From Spirosoma terrae (lineage in GTDB: Bacteria > Bacteroidota > Bacteroidia > Cytophagales > Spirosomataceae), in assembly GCF_010435915.1 (NCBI RefSeq), contig NZ_JAAFZH010000004.1, forward strand, positions 496,001-560,000: DNA of 64,000 bases, given 5' to 3'. The notes under the pieces were generated by a model, which worked only from the letters and a program-made list of their open reading frames with translations, made no database searches and was not told the DNA's origin. This document shows positions 7,801-15,955 of this stretch, one piece after another. Both the position numbers and the translations under genes were made by a program. The first letter of the stretch is position 1, and every line of letters starts with the position of its first letter.

Positions 7801-9866
7801 TCGGGACTATGAAACGTATAGCGACCAGAGGTATCAAACTTCAACCGGTATTCACACTGTACCCCAGCCCGGCCATTACAATCCCGGGGTTTGGTACGAC
7901 CGCCCCCGTAATCGGGATTGTCGTAGGTACTGGTGTTGGAGGACAGGAACGGATCCGTTCGAAGGTCGTTATAGGGATAGTTGGGATAATAAACGGTTTG
8001 ATCGTCCTTCTGGTATTTGTTGACATCGTACAGCAATCCTTTGGCTAGGACTGAGGCCTGACCCGTCATATCGGCCCGTACCAGCCGGTAGCCTTTGATC
8101 CGCAGCCGGTCGGCTTCCGAAAGAAATCCCCGACGTACCCCGTCGGCCAGTGCATTGATTACCGAGCCGTGGTCAACCTGTAAACCCAGTACGTAGAGCA
8201 TGTTCTGAGCACCGAACTGCAGATCCCCGGTTCCATCGTGAAAGGGGCTGATACTACAGTCGGGCAGCCGGTGGTGCCGGATGGGCTTTCCAGCCAGCTC
8301 CCCCCAGATCAAGGGATCATTGGGGTAGCGAAGCACCGACTCCCAATAGCCCATCTCCCCAGTCTCCCAGATGGTATCTTTACAGGGGTCATAAGGCTGA
8401 TGGGGCTGGGTTAGCGTCCTGGCTGTATTATAAACCTGCCAGTAGGCGGGCACGGCTGGGTTGCAGTCCGTCTGCTGGCTAAGCCGGTCAGCATTATCGG
8501 GTGCTGGCTTGAGCTCGTCAGTAGACGCTATCCGGCCCGGCAGGTGCAGCACACAGGATTCCTCCCCCGTATCATACTCAAAGACCAATCCAACAGCAAT
8601 TACCTCATCGCGGGGGTAGCCCGTCATCCGGCTGGCGGTAACCCCATTACGGTAGGACCCTTCGGGTAAACTGGTTGTTGCCCACCCCAGGCGGATGCTA
8701 TTGACGACCCGTTGGAGGTTAGGCTTACTGTACTCGGTCAGTCCCCAGGTAAAGAGTTTGTTACCCGACTCGGTCAGTCCCTTGCTGGATTCGTAGTAGG
8801 CCCTTCGACTCAGCAGTTCGGCCAGCGGTAGGGTTGTCATCGTCTCATTACCCGTTATGAGTAGCTGTCCCTGGTCGATAGGGAATGTTCCTACCAGCCG
8901 ACTTTGCAGGGCACCATCGACGTTCTGGAGCATGACCAGGTTATAAAACGGAAAGCTGGCCGTGTCCGCTGTTACCGTCAACCGGATTGCCTGCCCGGTA
9001 TCGTAATCCGTTTCTTCCGTGGTTTGCCGGGTGGACAGGCTGACGGGGTAGGTCATTCCCTGGTAATCAGACAGGGCATTACCTTGTGCATCCGCATAGG
9101 CAGCCAGAAACCGGTAGGTCCCGGCCGGTAGGTTCCCCCCCGAGACAACCGCTGTCGGCTGCAGTCGAAGACGGCCCAGTAGCGGTTGCATCCGGATCCG
9201 GTTCAGATCCAGCTCGGCCAGCCCCGGAAACTGGAAGTAAGGATCCAGCACCAGGTTGGACAGAGGGTTAAGCGGCTGGCTGTAGGTAAAGTAAAGGTAC
9301 CGATCGGGATTATACCCATCCACCCAGTAGAGACGCAGCCGGCAGTCGTCAAGCCGCACCTGGGCATCAATCGGATGATGCAAATTGAAGTTAAACCGAA
9401 AATGCTCTACCAGCACCGTCAGTCGGGCACCAGGCCCCACCGATACGGATTCCAGGGGATGCACCTGGGTAGATGGTGGGCATTCCACACAGGGGGCTAC
9501 ACTGCCCAGATTGTCGATCCCCCGCTCCAGGCGTACCCCCGTGAGCTCCACCAGTTTGCCTGGGGTCGTGTCAAAGCCGGACAGCGGTTGTTGGTTACCA
9601 CTGACCAGGGGGGTTGCTTTGGGGGCTAAAAACAGCAAAAGCCGTTCCTGAGCTGGAACGGCAACGTAGCCAGCTACCCCAAAACCGGCAGGCAGGTGGT
9701 GAGCCAGCAGGGTCGATGGCTCATTGGTAATCAAAGGGGCCGTGGGTGTTCCCGACAGGGCTGCATTGAGCAAGTAGGGAGAAGCCCCTTCGGGAAGTGC
9801 ACCCGGGCTCACGTCCCGGTTCATGCCCGGAACGGCCTGGATGGAATGGGCTTGCGGAGTGGTCAT
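4815..9866 (-). CDS. Muzzle-like tail protein (crAss-like type)
   Basis: 1683 residues, the largest gene. The N-terminus (GMNRDVSPGALPEGASPYLL, then NEPSTLLAHHLPAGF) and the run FRFNFNLHHPIDAQVRL followed by CRLRLYWVDGYNPDRYLYF (about residues 156-196) follow the pattern of the muzzle proteins of crAss-like phages: 'alNa', 'NE', 'p.GY.iiG', 'R..iYwtDG.NP.R'. In those podovirus-like tails the muzzle forms the distal tube. A hydrophobic Ala-rich stretch lies near residues 735-750. The start overlaps the preceding stop (ATGA, 9863-9866). Position after three ring-like proteins and before cargo and lysozyme matches that virion plan. Confidence 0.7.
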   Translation of the reverse strand: MTTPQAHSIQAVPGMNRDVSPGALPEGASPYLLNAALSGTPTAPLITNEPSTLLAHHLPAGFGVAGYVAVPAQERLLLFLAPKATPLVSGNQQPLSGFDTTPGKLVELTGVRLERGIDNLGSVAPCVECPPSTQVHPLESVSVGPGARLTVLVEHFRFNFNLHHPIDAQVRLDDCRLRLYWVDGYNPDRYLYFTYSQPLNPLSNLVLDPYFQFPGLAELDLNRIRMQPLLGRLRLQPTAVVSGGNLPAGTYRFLAAYADAQGNALSDYQGMTYPVSLSTRQTTEETDYDTGQAIRLTVTADTASFPFYNLVMLQNVDGALQSRLVGTFPIDQGQLLITGNETMTTLPLAELLSRRAYYESSKGLTESGNKLFTWGLTEYSKPNLQRVVNSIRLGWATTSLPEGSYRNGVTASRMTGYPRDEVIAVGLVFEYDTGEESCVLHLPGRIASTDELKPAPDNADRLSQQTDCNPAVPAYWQVYNTARTLTQPHQPYDPCKDTIWETGEMGYWESVLRYPNDPLIWGELAGKPIRHHRLPDCSISPFHDGTGDLQFGAQNMLYVLGLQVDHGSVINALADGVRRGFLSEADRLRIKGYRLVRADMTGQASVLAKGLLYDVNKYQKDDQTVYYPNYPYNDLRTDPFLSSNTSTYDNPDYGGGRTKPRDCNGRAGVQCEYRLKFDTSGRYTFHSPEHHFLGKQRGLSGDKLVLETLETGQSEGYFEEARGQAHYRFLSTFASIMAAAAGIALFFAKDDDSRKVDSESIPPVAASNTASTRMTFGEPVSTVGSTSRPLAPSGFNQPSTGVLNPEGPSFISHTLADMSTTVSSTQTGFIDLITDAIASIVKTAVKMANPASIVQLMQSIALMREILTAITPYHNFALQYNSVGRYVNSLPITNGWGHKIRALGSLQSLEADWQDVDDNPVPTTGKVPSFRLGDLLTDPFAPLRDQQEQRPRRIRFNNWHRESATYLRIRGKALPMPSVEDKSRFVAAEVTDEDNLSKRIYAPISSYYGSIKANRPDQYGNLETIRYVETGYGSIALTSNPGLIFGGGTFIGRMSLKRKHSFFRETRFKAASGTDVRYEKLGNVAYPNYYLNTLGGLLDGFEANNVFSALGAVVSANFGAAKNRLDLDSTDTKVYFQKGYMYLYSYGIPSFLCESSINLDLRHGREGKENSFYPATANLSQWLQEEVVSPAIDNRYFYNPVYSRVPQENSLCGYSAAFRPGQACRQVHPNRIRVSLNAADPLVETSSFDRWLTFRPNDIYDAGASRGLLTGVDGIAGDRLLVRQQLSSRLFGGMLRLDTSQQPIQLGAGELFAQQPQEYIQTDGGYAGSSHKGLLRTEYGIVTLDVRNRKVFLLSPSGEGLQDLTQKGMQEFFERHLPFRLQEQFPQIPVDNTATGCGISMGFDRQNGRILLSKRDYVCRDASVRYDTVYNQFYRDTSQGRQVVPLSDSRAFTAAHWTVGYYLNRESWVFYSFQPQAFLPMGPLLGAWADDSLWIHGATRRSFQVFYGRLHPFVIDVPMPAGASSRLQAIQIRQQTIRYRGDDSYYLVENEPFRQAVIWGPEGCSGYLQLEPDNGADKRNRIQYRQDRTEVPICRSRSGFWRLNNFRDISRVGATQQPVWLWETGGSRRILNQNRLQYGMPTREASGQHLIQAGQTLTLINTESRYQYQFMGVIADQPARIPQ

Positions 9867-10564
9867 AGTTGATAGCGGGATAAAAGGCGGCCGTGCCAGC
9901 TTTCTTTCCAGGCCAGCAGTTGCTTGAAACTCGGCGTTTTGAGGTAGTTGGTGGCTACCGCTTCGGCTAGTTCATAGTCCCGTTTGGCCAGGTCCAGTCG
10001 TCGTTCCAGGTCATTGACCTCCGCATTGATGTAGAGGTCCTTGAGGGTCTGGTAGATAAGAAACTTTTCCAGGTAATCGGTCAGTATCGGTTCAGCCGGC
10101 ACCAGGATTGAGCCGTTATGGCGGGGAGTCCCCCACCCCTGGACCAGTACATAACTATCGGTAAAATCGAACCGAAAGTAATGGCCGTCTTCAGTAAACT
10201 GGCGGTGGTAGTGATGGGAACGACAGGGCGATTGACGGTGGATCTGACTGTTTCGTTCGGCCTGGTGAGAGACCTGTCTGGCCCGGCTGGGGGGAATATA
10301 CCGCAGCAGGGATCCGCTACTGGCCTCGGGATCTTCCAGCTCATGGATACTCCAGAAATCGACCATATCGGCGGGCTTGAGTACGCGGTGATTTTTTACG
10401 GCCAGCACCCACTCGGTCTCTTCTTTCAGAGACAGGCCCATTCGGCCCATCTCCTTTTTGAGCAGCGAGTAAAACTCTCCGGTATCCACCAGGTTAGCCG
10501 CTACGTAGCTACGCAGTCGGCTTTCAACCCCGCTTATCAGGGAGGCAGCGTCAGTAAATTGCAT
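9863..10564 (-). CDS. Ring/adaptor virion protein candidate
   Basis: 233 residues. The central part is histidine- and aromatic-rich (HYHRQFTEDGHYFRFDFTDSYV). The C-terminal 75 residues are helical: ILTDYLEKFLIYQTLKDLYI, NAEVNDLERRLDLAKRDYEL, then AEAVATNYLK. A strand segment followed by a 'yi.y.i...iy.n' helix and a coiled coil is the pattern I associate with ring proteins between portal and muzzle in Bacteroidota podoviruses. It overlaps the muzzle gene by 4 bp and lies 2 bp after the preceding gene. Assignment rests on context and motif memory. Confidence 0.55.
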   Translation of the reverse strand: MQFTDAASLISGVESRLRSYVAANLVDTGEFYSLLKKEMGRMGLSLKEETEWVLAVKNHRVLKPADMVDFWSIHELEDPEASSGSLLRYIPPSRARQVSHQAERNSQIHRQSPCRSHHYHRQFTEDGHYFRFDFTDSYVLVQGWGTPRHNGSILVPAEPILTDYLEKFLIYQTLKDLYINAEVNDLERRLDLAKRDYELAEAVATNYLKTPSFKQLLAWKESWHGRLLSRYQL

Positions 10565-10566
10565 GG

Positions 10567-11088
10567 TTAAGGCTGGAGGCTGGAAAATTTATAGGTTCCT
10601 TCGAGATAGTCGTGCCCCTGATCGAGCCGGTCTTTGATGGAGCGGTTCAGCTCCCGAACGGCCTGAAAGGTAAACAGGTACTTTAACGGAAGGCGGGCTT
10701 TCTTGAGCCGGACCCATTTGATACAGTACGTGTAGCCGAAGGTGTGTAAATTAAGCTGGGGTACCTTCTGGCCCGTCTTACAAAAAGCAACCCGGTCGAT
10801 AAAGGGCTGATTGCCCCGCACTTTACGTTTGTTAATGATCAGCAAGCCTAGTCGGTGGGGCAGCCAGAAACCACCCCGATCGGAAAGGACAGCCTCAGCA
10901 ATGGATTTGTTGGAGGCTTCGATAACGGCCAGCCAGGTTTTGAAGGGAGGAGGGTTTTTATGACCGGCATAAATGGCCTGCCAGGTTTCTTTGTTGGAAA
11001 GCGAATGCCGACCGGCTAGTTTACTGGGCTTGGCCAGCTGTTTTTTCGAGTCGGTTGTCGTTTTGTAATTCGTCGGGAGGAATTCCAA
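10567..11088 (-). CDS. Conserved phage protein, ring-protein neighbour (TTG start)
   Basis: About 173 residues, basic. The run TWLAVIEASNKSIAEAVLSD followed by GGFWLPHRLGLLIINKRKVR is a pattern I recognise from hypothetical proteins in crAss-like and related phage structural modules ('I..fN..iaeail...f.LP..LG.l.IrK.K'). There is no methionine in the frame, so translation must start at TTG or another non-ATG codon; the first TTG is at 11088, giving 68 bp of overlap with the preceding gene. A later non-ATG start is possible. Confidence 0.6.
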   Translation of the reverse strand: MEFLPTNYKTTTDSKKQLAKPSKLAGRHSLSNKETWQAIYAGHKNPPPFKTWLAVIEASNKSIAEAVLSDRGGFWLPHRLGLLIINKRKVRGNQPFIDRVAFCKTGQKVPQLNLHTFGYTYCIKWVRLKKARLPLKYLFTFQAVRELNRSIKDRLDQGHDYLEGTYKFSSLQP

Positions 11089-11713
11089 GGGGTGATTGTC
11101 TCAGCGATTGGGTGAGTGTCGATAGCAGGTCATGCACCAGATAATCCGGCAGCGGGCTGGTCTGCTCCAGCCGGGAGATTGCCGGATCGTAGGGATCCAC
11201 CGGGTACTGGAAAAGGCCCCGTACAGTTACCGCTTCCAGATCGTCTCCAATCAAATAGAGATGATCATCTGCCCCCCGGTGGTAGTAGCCCCAGCCGGGT
11301 GGATGTTCCTGCCGGTTGAGCAAAGCTGGCCATAAGGCGGGGTTCTTGGGGTGATACCGGCGGGAACCATCCAGGGAAGTTACCAGCAGCAGATCACCGG
11401 ATTGCCCCGAAAACAGGGCGGGCAGCGGTTGTCGACTTTTACGGAGAGATCGGCCCGACCCCACCAGCACGTGGGTGGGTAGACCTGGCATCCAGGCAGG
11501 TACTTCTGCCGGGTCCAGCACCAGGTGGTCAATGACCTGGTAGAGATTGGTTAGCTTTAAAATCCGGCGGGAGTCCGAGTCACGCCGGATAAAAACCGAA
11601 GCCAGCCGAAGGAGCTGGCGGTACAAATATCGGTTGGAAATTCGACTATCCCTATCGACCGACCGTAAATTATTTCGGAGGGTGTAGAGCTGCTCCCCAA
11701 TAGTTTCGTTCAT
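11021..11713 (-). CDS. Ring/adaptor virion protein candidate
   Basis: 230 residues. I chose the ATG at 11713 because it overlaps the endolysin stop as ATGA; an ATG 18 codons upstream would overlap by 58 bp. The run DDHLYLIGDDLEAVTVRGLF, then QYPVDPYDP, PLPDYLVHDLLSTLTQSL and a GIPPDELQND tail is like ring/adaptor proteins of crAss-like phages (a strand, 'lFedP', then 'fPl.ddli..i......L.....p.D..ND'). It would sit in the connector under the portal. Good context, motif similarity from memory only. Confidence 0.55.
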   Translation of the reverse strand: MNETIGEQLYTLRNNLRSVDRDSRISNRYLYRQLLRLASVFIRRDSDSRRILKLTNLYQVIDHLVLDPAEVPAWMPGLPTHVLVGSGRSLRKSRQPLPALFSGQSGDLLLVTSLDGSRRYHPKNPALWPALLNRQEHPPGWGYYHRGADDHLYLIGDDLEAVTVRGLFQYPVDPYDPAISRLEQTSPLPDYLVHDLLSTLTQSLRQSPLGIPPDELQNDNRLEKTAGQAQ

Positions 11714-12174
11714 AAGTTTGTACGGAGAAATCCTTTGATCGATGCGGCTTTCCGGCTTCTCCGGCATACCACGAACCCCTCCCGGCTACCTTCATCGTTG
11801 GTATTACCTTCAATGGTATGAAAACGGGTTCCTTCCCGGGTAGCTATCACCTGTTCGACAATGCCGGCGTGGCCCTGTCCTTTCCCATAATCCATGATAA
11901 AAATATCACCGGGACGTACATCATCGGCTTTCACCCGAAGGCTCGTCGAGGAATTCCACTGTTTGAGGACACCACCCGTTTTAAAGAGAGGGTTGATGTC
12001 ATTTTGTGCCCTGGCTGCTTTTTCAGCACACCAGTAGCAGAAGGCCATGCACCAGGCGGCCGGGAAATAAATCCCGACCGATTTGAGGTACTGTTCTACG
12101 GAATACCCCCAGTTGGAACCCCGGGGGCTTTCTTCCACGCCAACCTGCGATTGAGCAGCTTGTAAAAGCGTCAT
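11710..12174 (-). CDS. CHAP-domain endolysin
   Basis: 154 residues without a signal peptide. The whole protein is one CHAP amidase/peptidase domain: residues 35-48 contain YFPAAWCMAFCYWC with catalytic Cys42, PGDIFIM lies at 88-94, catalytic His102 is in GHAGIV, and the third polar position is in IEGNTND (121-127). It would cleave peptidoglycan cross-links at lysis. It sits directly after the spanin and holin candidates, forming a lysis cassette inside the structural operon, and its stop overlaps the next start (ATGA). Confidence 0.85.
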   Translation of the reverse strand: MTLLQAAQSQVGVEESPRGSNWGYSVEQYLKSVGIYFPAAWCMAFCYWCAEKAARAQNDINPLFKTGGVLKQWNSSTSLRVKADDVRPGDIFIMDYGKGQGHAGIVEQVIATREGTRFHTIEGNTNDEGSREGFVVCRRSRKAASIKGFLRTNL

Positions 12175-12182
12175 TGATTACA

Positions 12183-12929
12183 TTAAAAGGGGATATACGT
12201 CAGTCCCACCCCGAGGTAGGGAGCTGGTTTGGGTGTTCCCGACTCGGGAATACTGTAGCCATAACCCACATGAAAACCCAGTTGTAGCCGGGGCTTGGGT
12301 GTCTGAACGACAATGGACTGCAGGGTCGGGGTATGCACGTAAGGGTTGGTATTGAAGGCTGACACGACGGTCTGCCGTTCACCCAGTCCCAGAAAACCGG
12401 TTTTCCGGGTAGCTACCTGGAGATGGATCTGGTTGGGCAGCAGCAGCGAGTCGATGGTTACACCGGACGAATCGGTTGATCCTTCAATATAAAACTTAGG
12501 GAGTGCATTGAGCTGGAAGTCCATGCCCCGCCCCTGATAGGGAATCTTCAGATCCTTGATGGAGGCCTGCTGACTGGCGATGATTGTTGCCTGTGGGGTA
12601 AACTTACGGAGCCGATTTATTTCCCGTTGTAGACTATCCGTCAGGGCAATATACTGGGCAAGCACCTTAGTGGTGGTAACCGTACCGGCTTGCACCTGGG
12701 CCACCTCGACAACCTTGTCGCGGTACTGGATCTGCACCTGCTGGGTTTTGTGGGTCTGGGTAGCCAGGGCTTCGACCGTCTGACTTTCCTGCTTGGCCGT
12801 CTCACAGCTCCGGCTAATGACCAGAATGATGATCATAATAAACAAACAGATCACCAGCCAGGGGCGGGAAAGTATTTCATGGGTTGCAGCCGAGAACCAG
12901 CTTTGTTTGGGTGGGGTCGGAACGGGCAT
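12183..12929 (-). CDS. Unimolecular spanin candidate
   Basis: 248 residues. One N-terminal membrane anchor (about 24-42, PWLVICLFIMIIILVIS) is followed by a coiled coil (45-105), a beta-rich part and a C-terminal segment LQLGFHVGYGYSIPESG...YLGVGLTYIPF that looks like outer-membrane beta strands with a terminal phenylalanine. An inner-membrane anchor joined to an outer-membrane-seeking end is the architecture expected of a u-spanin that bridges and fuses the two membranes at lysis. It lies between the holin candidate and the CHAP endolysin. The role is inferred from topology and position. Confidence 0.55.
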   Translation of the reverse strand: MPVPTPPKQSWFSAATHEILSRPWLVICLFIMIIILVISRSCETAKQESQTVEALATQTHKTQQVQIQYRDKVVEVAQVQAGTVTTTKVLAQYIALTDSLQREINRLRKFTPQATIIASQQASIKDLKIPYQGRGMDFQLNALPKFYIEGSTDSSGVTIDSLLLPNQIHLQVATRKTGFLGLGERQTVVSAFNTNPYVHTPTLQSIVVQTPKPRLQLGFHVGYGYSIPESGTPKPAPYLGVGLTYIPF

Positions 12930-12932
12930 GGG

Positions 12933-13259
12933 TTAGAGCTGTTTTTCGTACATTTTTTGCATGAGGGCCGTATTCTGGCTCAACACTTCGGTATTCCGGG
13001 CAACGGTTGCCTGGAACTGTTCCGTGGTACGGATGCTGTCAGCCTGCATCTGGGCCATCTGCTGAAGAAGCTGCAGGATCTGTTTATCCTTTTCGGCCAC
13101 CAGAGCCTCTTTTTGCTGGTAAGCCCGGTAGAGGACAATAAGCACCATCAACAGGATTCCGGCGATTGACAGATTCTGAGCCAGGGCCTGGACCTGGGTG
13201 ATACCCGGATCCAGGACGGTCGGTGCGGCAGTGGTAGCCTGCAAAAGGATTGGTTCCAC
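12933..13259 (-). CDS. Holin/BhlA-like membrane protein candidate
   Basis: 108 residues with one membrane segment (about 28-46, NLSIAGILLMVLIVLYRAY) followed by a charged, glutamine-rich coiled coil (48-108). Short single-span proteins with a cytoplasmic coiled coil next to an endolysin are often holins or holin-associated (BhlA-like). It heads the lysis cassette, 9 bp after the preceding gene and 3 bp before the spanin candidate. It could also be an i-spanin-type subunit. Confidence 0.5.
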   Translation of the reverse strand: MEPILLQATTAAPTVLDPGITQVQALAQNLSIAGILLMVLIVLYRAYQQKEALVAEKDKQILQLLQQMAQMQADSIRTTEQFQATVARNTEVLSQNTALMQKMYEKQL

Positions 13260-13268
13260 GGGAAGAAA

Positions 13269-13652
13269 TTAGTCGATGTAATACGTCAGACCGGTGCCGG
13301 TGACGGGTAGCTGGGCCGATCCTCGGCAGGATCGCCAGCCGACCAGCAGCCCCGGCTGGAGGTACCGGAGCTGATTGGTCTGAGGAAAATCAATCGTAGA
13401 TCCTGGTGTGACGGACAGGGCTGCGTAGATTACGGCTTGTTTGCCATCTGGGACCGAGATCCCCCGACCGTCATTGTGTAGGGTCTCGGCGGGGGAAATA
13501 CGGCAGGAACAGATCTGAAGGCGGGAAGCCAGCTGGTGCTTGACGGTTTCCACATACTGGGGATCCTCGGCCAGCAGTTTAGAAGGGTCTATAAATACCT
13601 CCTCGGTAACGAGGGTCTCAGAATCTAATAAGAGTGAAAGCATACTAAACAA
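13269..13652 (-). CDS. Small virion-operon protein, unknown function
   Basis: About 127 residues; beta-rich C-terminal half (IYAALSVTPGSTIDFP, then LQPGLLVGWRSC) and an N-terminal helix. The first ATG (13652) overlaps the end of the upstream Ig-repeat gene by 8 bp; a second ATG at 13643 would give a 124-residue protein after a 1-bp gap. Four cysteines, two in ICSC. No family recognised. Its position between the adhesion genes and the lysis cassette suggests a tail accessory role. Confidence 0.6.
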   Translation of the reverse strand: MFSMLSLLLDSETLVTEEVFIDPSKLLAEDPQYVETVKHQLASRLQICSCRISPAETLHNDGRGISVPDGKQAVIYAALSVTPGSTIDFPQTNQLRYLQPGLLVGWRSCRGSAQLPVTGTGLTYYID

Positions 13653-15423
13653 GCTGAAGGGTTACTTTATTGGTATCGAGGTTGACAAAGCAACGGGCCG
13701 TGAGCTTTTCGACTCCCTGATCGAAATAGTAGGGAACGTTAACCTGCCCGGTATCTTTTGAGGTAGAAGTGGTCCCCGAGATATAGAAGTCACTACCGTT
13801 TGACCGGGGGGTTGCTACAAGATCACCGGCCTGCGTTCCCTGGGAACCCATAGCCCAAAAAGGCAGATTTTGAGTGATCAGCGGGGTAAGCTCCGTAACA
13901 TAAAGGGCGATGGAAACAACTCCGGTATATCCCCTGGCCCGCAGTCGGGCACAGCTCACCATCATCCGGTTAAATACTTTGGCCGGCGGATTCTCTGGGT
14001 AGCCAATACTGTCGAAGCTGGCGGCCAGCACCGCATCGTTGGCTGACGAGCCACCAATGAAGCGTTGGGATTCATCCCCGTGTTTGGTGATAGCCGACTG
14101 GCCGGCATACATACCCGACTCAATCATATACCGGCAGGCGTAATTGACCTGGGGCGGATTCGGATTCCAGCGGCTGGCGTAGGCTTGTAAAGGTTTGTTA
14201 TCGTAGTGGAAATTGACCGTTACCACTCCCAGAATATCAGGGGATGGTGTGTCACACTGAGGGCTGACCACTTCGACGGTACGATCATACCATTTACTGC
14301 AGTCCACCCCGTTCCAGATACGTACGGTCCAGTACTGTCCCTGCCCCGCCGGGGGTGCCGCAACCGAGATACTATGGTTACTGGTTGAAAATGTTCCTTC
14401 CGGAGACGAGCAGTCGTTGCTACCCTGATACGAGCTACCCTGATAGGTCCGGTAGCGATTACCGTTGGTAATATTGGACAGCTTCAGGGTTGCCGGTCCC
14501 ATGACATTATTGACGCAGACGGGCTGATCAACACTCAAATTGAAGGAAGGGTTAACCGGTTCAGCCGTACAGGCCGGACTGGTAACGGTGATGCTCTTAT
14601 CGAGCCAGTCGCCACAATTGGTTCCTTTCCAGATCCGGACCGTGTACGTCTTGGATTCACCGGCTGGTGGTGCCGGCACCGGAATATCCACCCAGGTCGA
14701 ATCAAACGTCCCTCTGGGGTTAACGCAGTCATTGGACCCTTGGTAGGTCGATCCCTCGGAAATATTATAACGGTCTCCGTTACTGACGGCCGTTACGTTC
14801 AGTACCGCATTGCTTAAATTTCCATTGGTGCAGGTGGGCTGGGTAATGCCCAGATTGAACGAAGGGGTTGCAGGTCCCGGTGTCTGACAGGAAGGCGTAC
14901 TGATGGTTACCGGCATATCAAACCAGTCTCCACAGTTGGCCCCATTAAAGGCCCGGATGACGTAATTCCAGGTCTGTCCTACCGGTGGAGGTGGCAATAA
15001 CACCGTGCCGGAGTTACCTGACCAAATACCATCGGGGCTGGTACAGTCACCTCCGGAGACAAACGAGCCATCCCGCAGTAATTTATAGCGGTCGGCATTG
15101 ACGATGTTACTGATGCTGGCCGATGCATTGGTGGGTGTATTACCCACGCAGGCCGGCTGAGTAACGGCCGTAATGGAAAATCCAGGCTGGGGCGCCTGGG
15201 GTACGGGACAGCTCTTCTGGAAGGTTGTTGAAGCAGGTTCGCAGCCGGCCTTACTGATGACAACCGTGTAGTTGACTACCTGACCGTTGCGGACCGGGTT
15301 GTAAGCCGCCTTGTAGGAGGCATAGTCAAAATCGGTACAACGTTCGGTATTGTCTCCCTCGGCCTTAATCGAAATGCTGTAGGGGGGCGTTCCCCCCTGA
15401 ATGATTAACTGAACTTCGGCCAT
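13645..15423 (-). CDS. Tail fibre/adhesin with three tandem Ig-like repeats
   Basis: 592 residues. Residues 1-72 are a beta domain shared with three other proteins nearby (begins MAEVQLIIQGGTPPYSISIK). Three repeats of about 100 residues follow (about 77-180, 186-285, 289-390), each with QP.C, DRY or NRY, a DC.SP.G motif, a PPxGQ/PPAGE segment, NGxNCGDW-type motif and a closing SPxC; paired cysteines suggest disulphides. The C-terminal 200 residues are a different, possibly receptor-binding domain. The arrangement suggests a repeat stalk carrying a tip domain. No signal peptide. Confidence 0.65.
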   Translation of the reverse strand: MAEVQLIIQGGTPPYSISIKAEGDNTERCTDFDYASYKAAYNPVRNGQVVNYTVVISKAGCEPASTTFQKSCPVPQAPQPGFSITAVTQPACVGNTPTNASASISNIVNADRYKLLRDGSFVSGGDCTSPDGIWSGNSGTVLLPPPPVGQTWNYVIRAFNGANCGDWFDMPVTISTPSCQTPGPATPSFNLGITQPTCTNGNLSNAVLNVTAVSNGDRYNISEGSTYQGSNDCVNPRGTFDSTWVDIPVPAPPAGESKTYTVRIWKGTNCGDWLDKSITVTSPACTAEPVNPSFNLSVDQPVCVNNVMGPATLKLSNITNGNRYRTYQGSSYQGSNDCSSPEGTFSTSNHSISVAAPPAGQGQYWTVRIWNGVDCSKWYDRTVEVVSPQCDTPSPDILGVVTVNFHYDNKPLQAYASRWNPNPPQVNYACRYMIESGMYAGQSAITKHGDESQRFIGGSSANDAVLAASFDSIGYPENPPAKVFNRMMVSCARLRARGYTGVVSIALYVTELTPLITQNLPFWAMGSQGTQAGDLVATPRSNGSDFYISGTTSTSKDTGQVNVPYYFDQGVEKLTARCFVNLDTNKVTLQLV

Positions 15424-15424
15424 A

Positions 15425-15952
15425 TTAACAGGTTGGGTTTACAGCCGTCACCGACAGCGTACAGCTGGTAGTACAGGTAACTGGTACCGTCTGATCGGCG
15501 GCTTTGCAACTGGCATAGCTGGAATCCGAAGCCCGTACCGTGTAGGTTTTTCCTGAGCTGACCGCATAGGCTTTGGTGGTACCTGGATTGAGCAGCTCGT
15601 TGCTGATTTCGGTCGCTCCGTCGAAGATCTGTACCCGTACCTGCCGGGACTGGGAAAAATTGACCTGTACATTGATCTTGGGGGCAGCGGCATTCGAGCA
15701 GTCGGCCGTGGCAAACAAACTTGGAATGGCGGCACAGGGACAGAGCTGGTTAAAGCTACTGGTAGCCGCGTTACAGGTGCCATTAGAAACCGATACGTTA
15801 TAGGTATGTGACAGGCCATCCGGGATTGCGGTAAACTGGGCGGGTGTGGTGCCACTCAAATACCGGTTGGTACCCTGCGGGTCGGTATCGGCAGCAATAC
15901 GAATCGTGAACGGACCCGCCCCACCTGTAATGTTTAAATCTACACTTGCCAT
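15425..15952 (-). CDS. Short Ig-like tail protein
   Basis: 175 residues in two beta domains. The first (1-70, MASVDLNITGGAGPFTIRIA) is the N-terminal domain shared with the proteins at 13645, 15956 and 22621. The second (75-175) is a cysteine-rich Ig-like domain ending in NPTC. It begins 3 bp after the upstream gene and ends 1 bp before the next. Probably a virion surface or tail accessory protein, by context only. Confidence 0.6.
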   Translation of the reverse strand: MASVDLNITGGAGPFTIRIAADTDPQGTNRYLSGTTPAQFTAIPDGLSHTYNVSVSNGTCNAATSSFNQLCPCAAIPSLFATADCSNAAAPKINVQVNFSQSRQVRVQIFDGATEISNELLNPGTTKAYAVSSGKTYTVRASDSSYASCKAADQTVPVTCTTSCTLSVTAVNPTC

Positions 15953-15955
15953 AGG

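Noticed and set aside
14200..15200. Regularly repeated DNA that could suggest a CRISPR or other repeat array
   Set aside because: The repeats are about 300 bp, imperfect and in frame; they encode tandem Ig-like domains. No short identical direct repeats with spacers are present.
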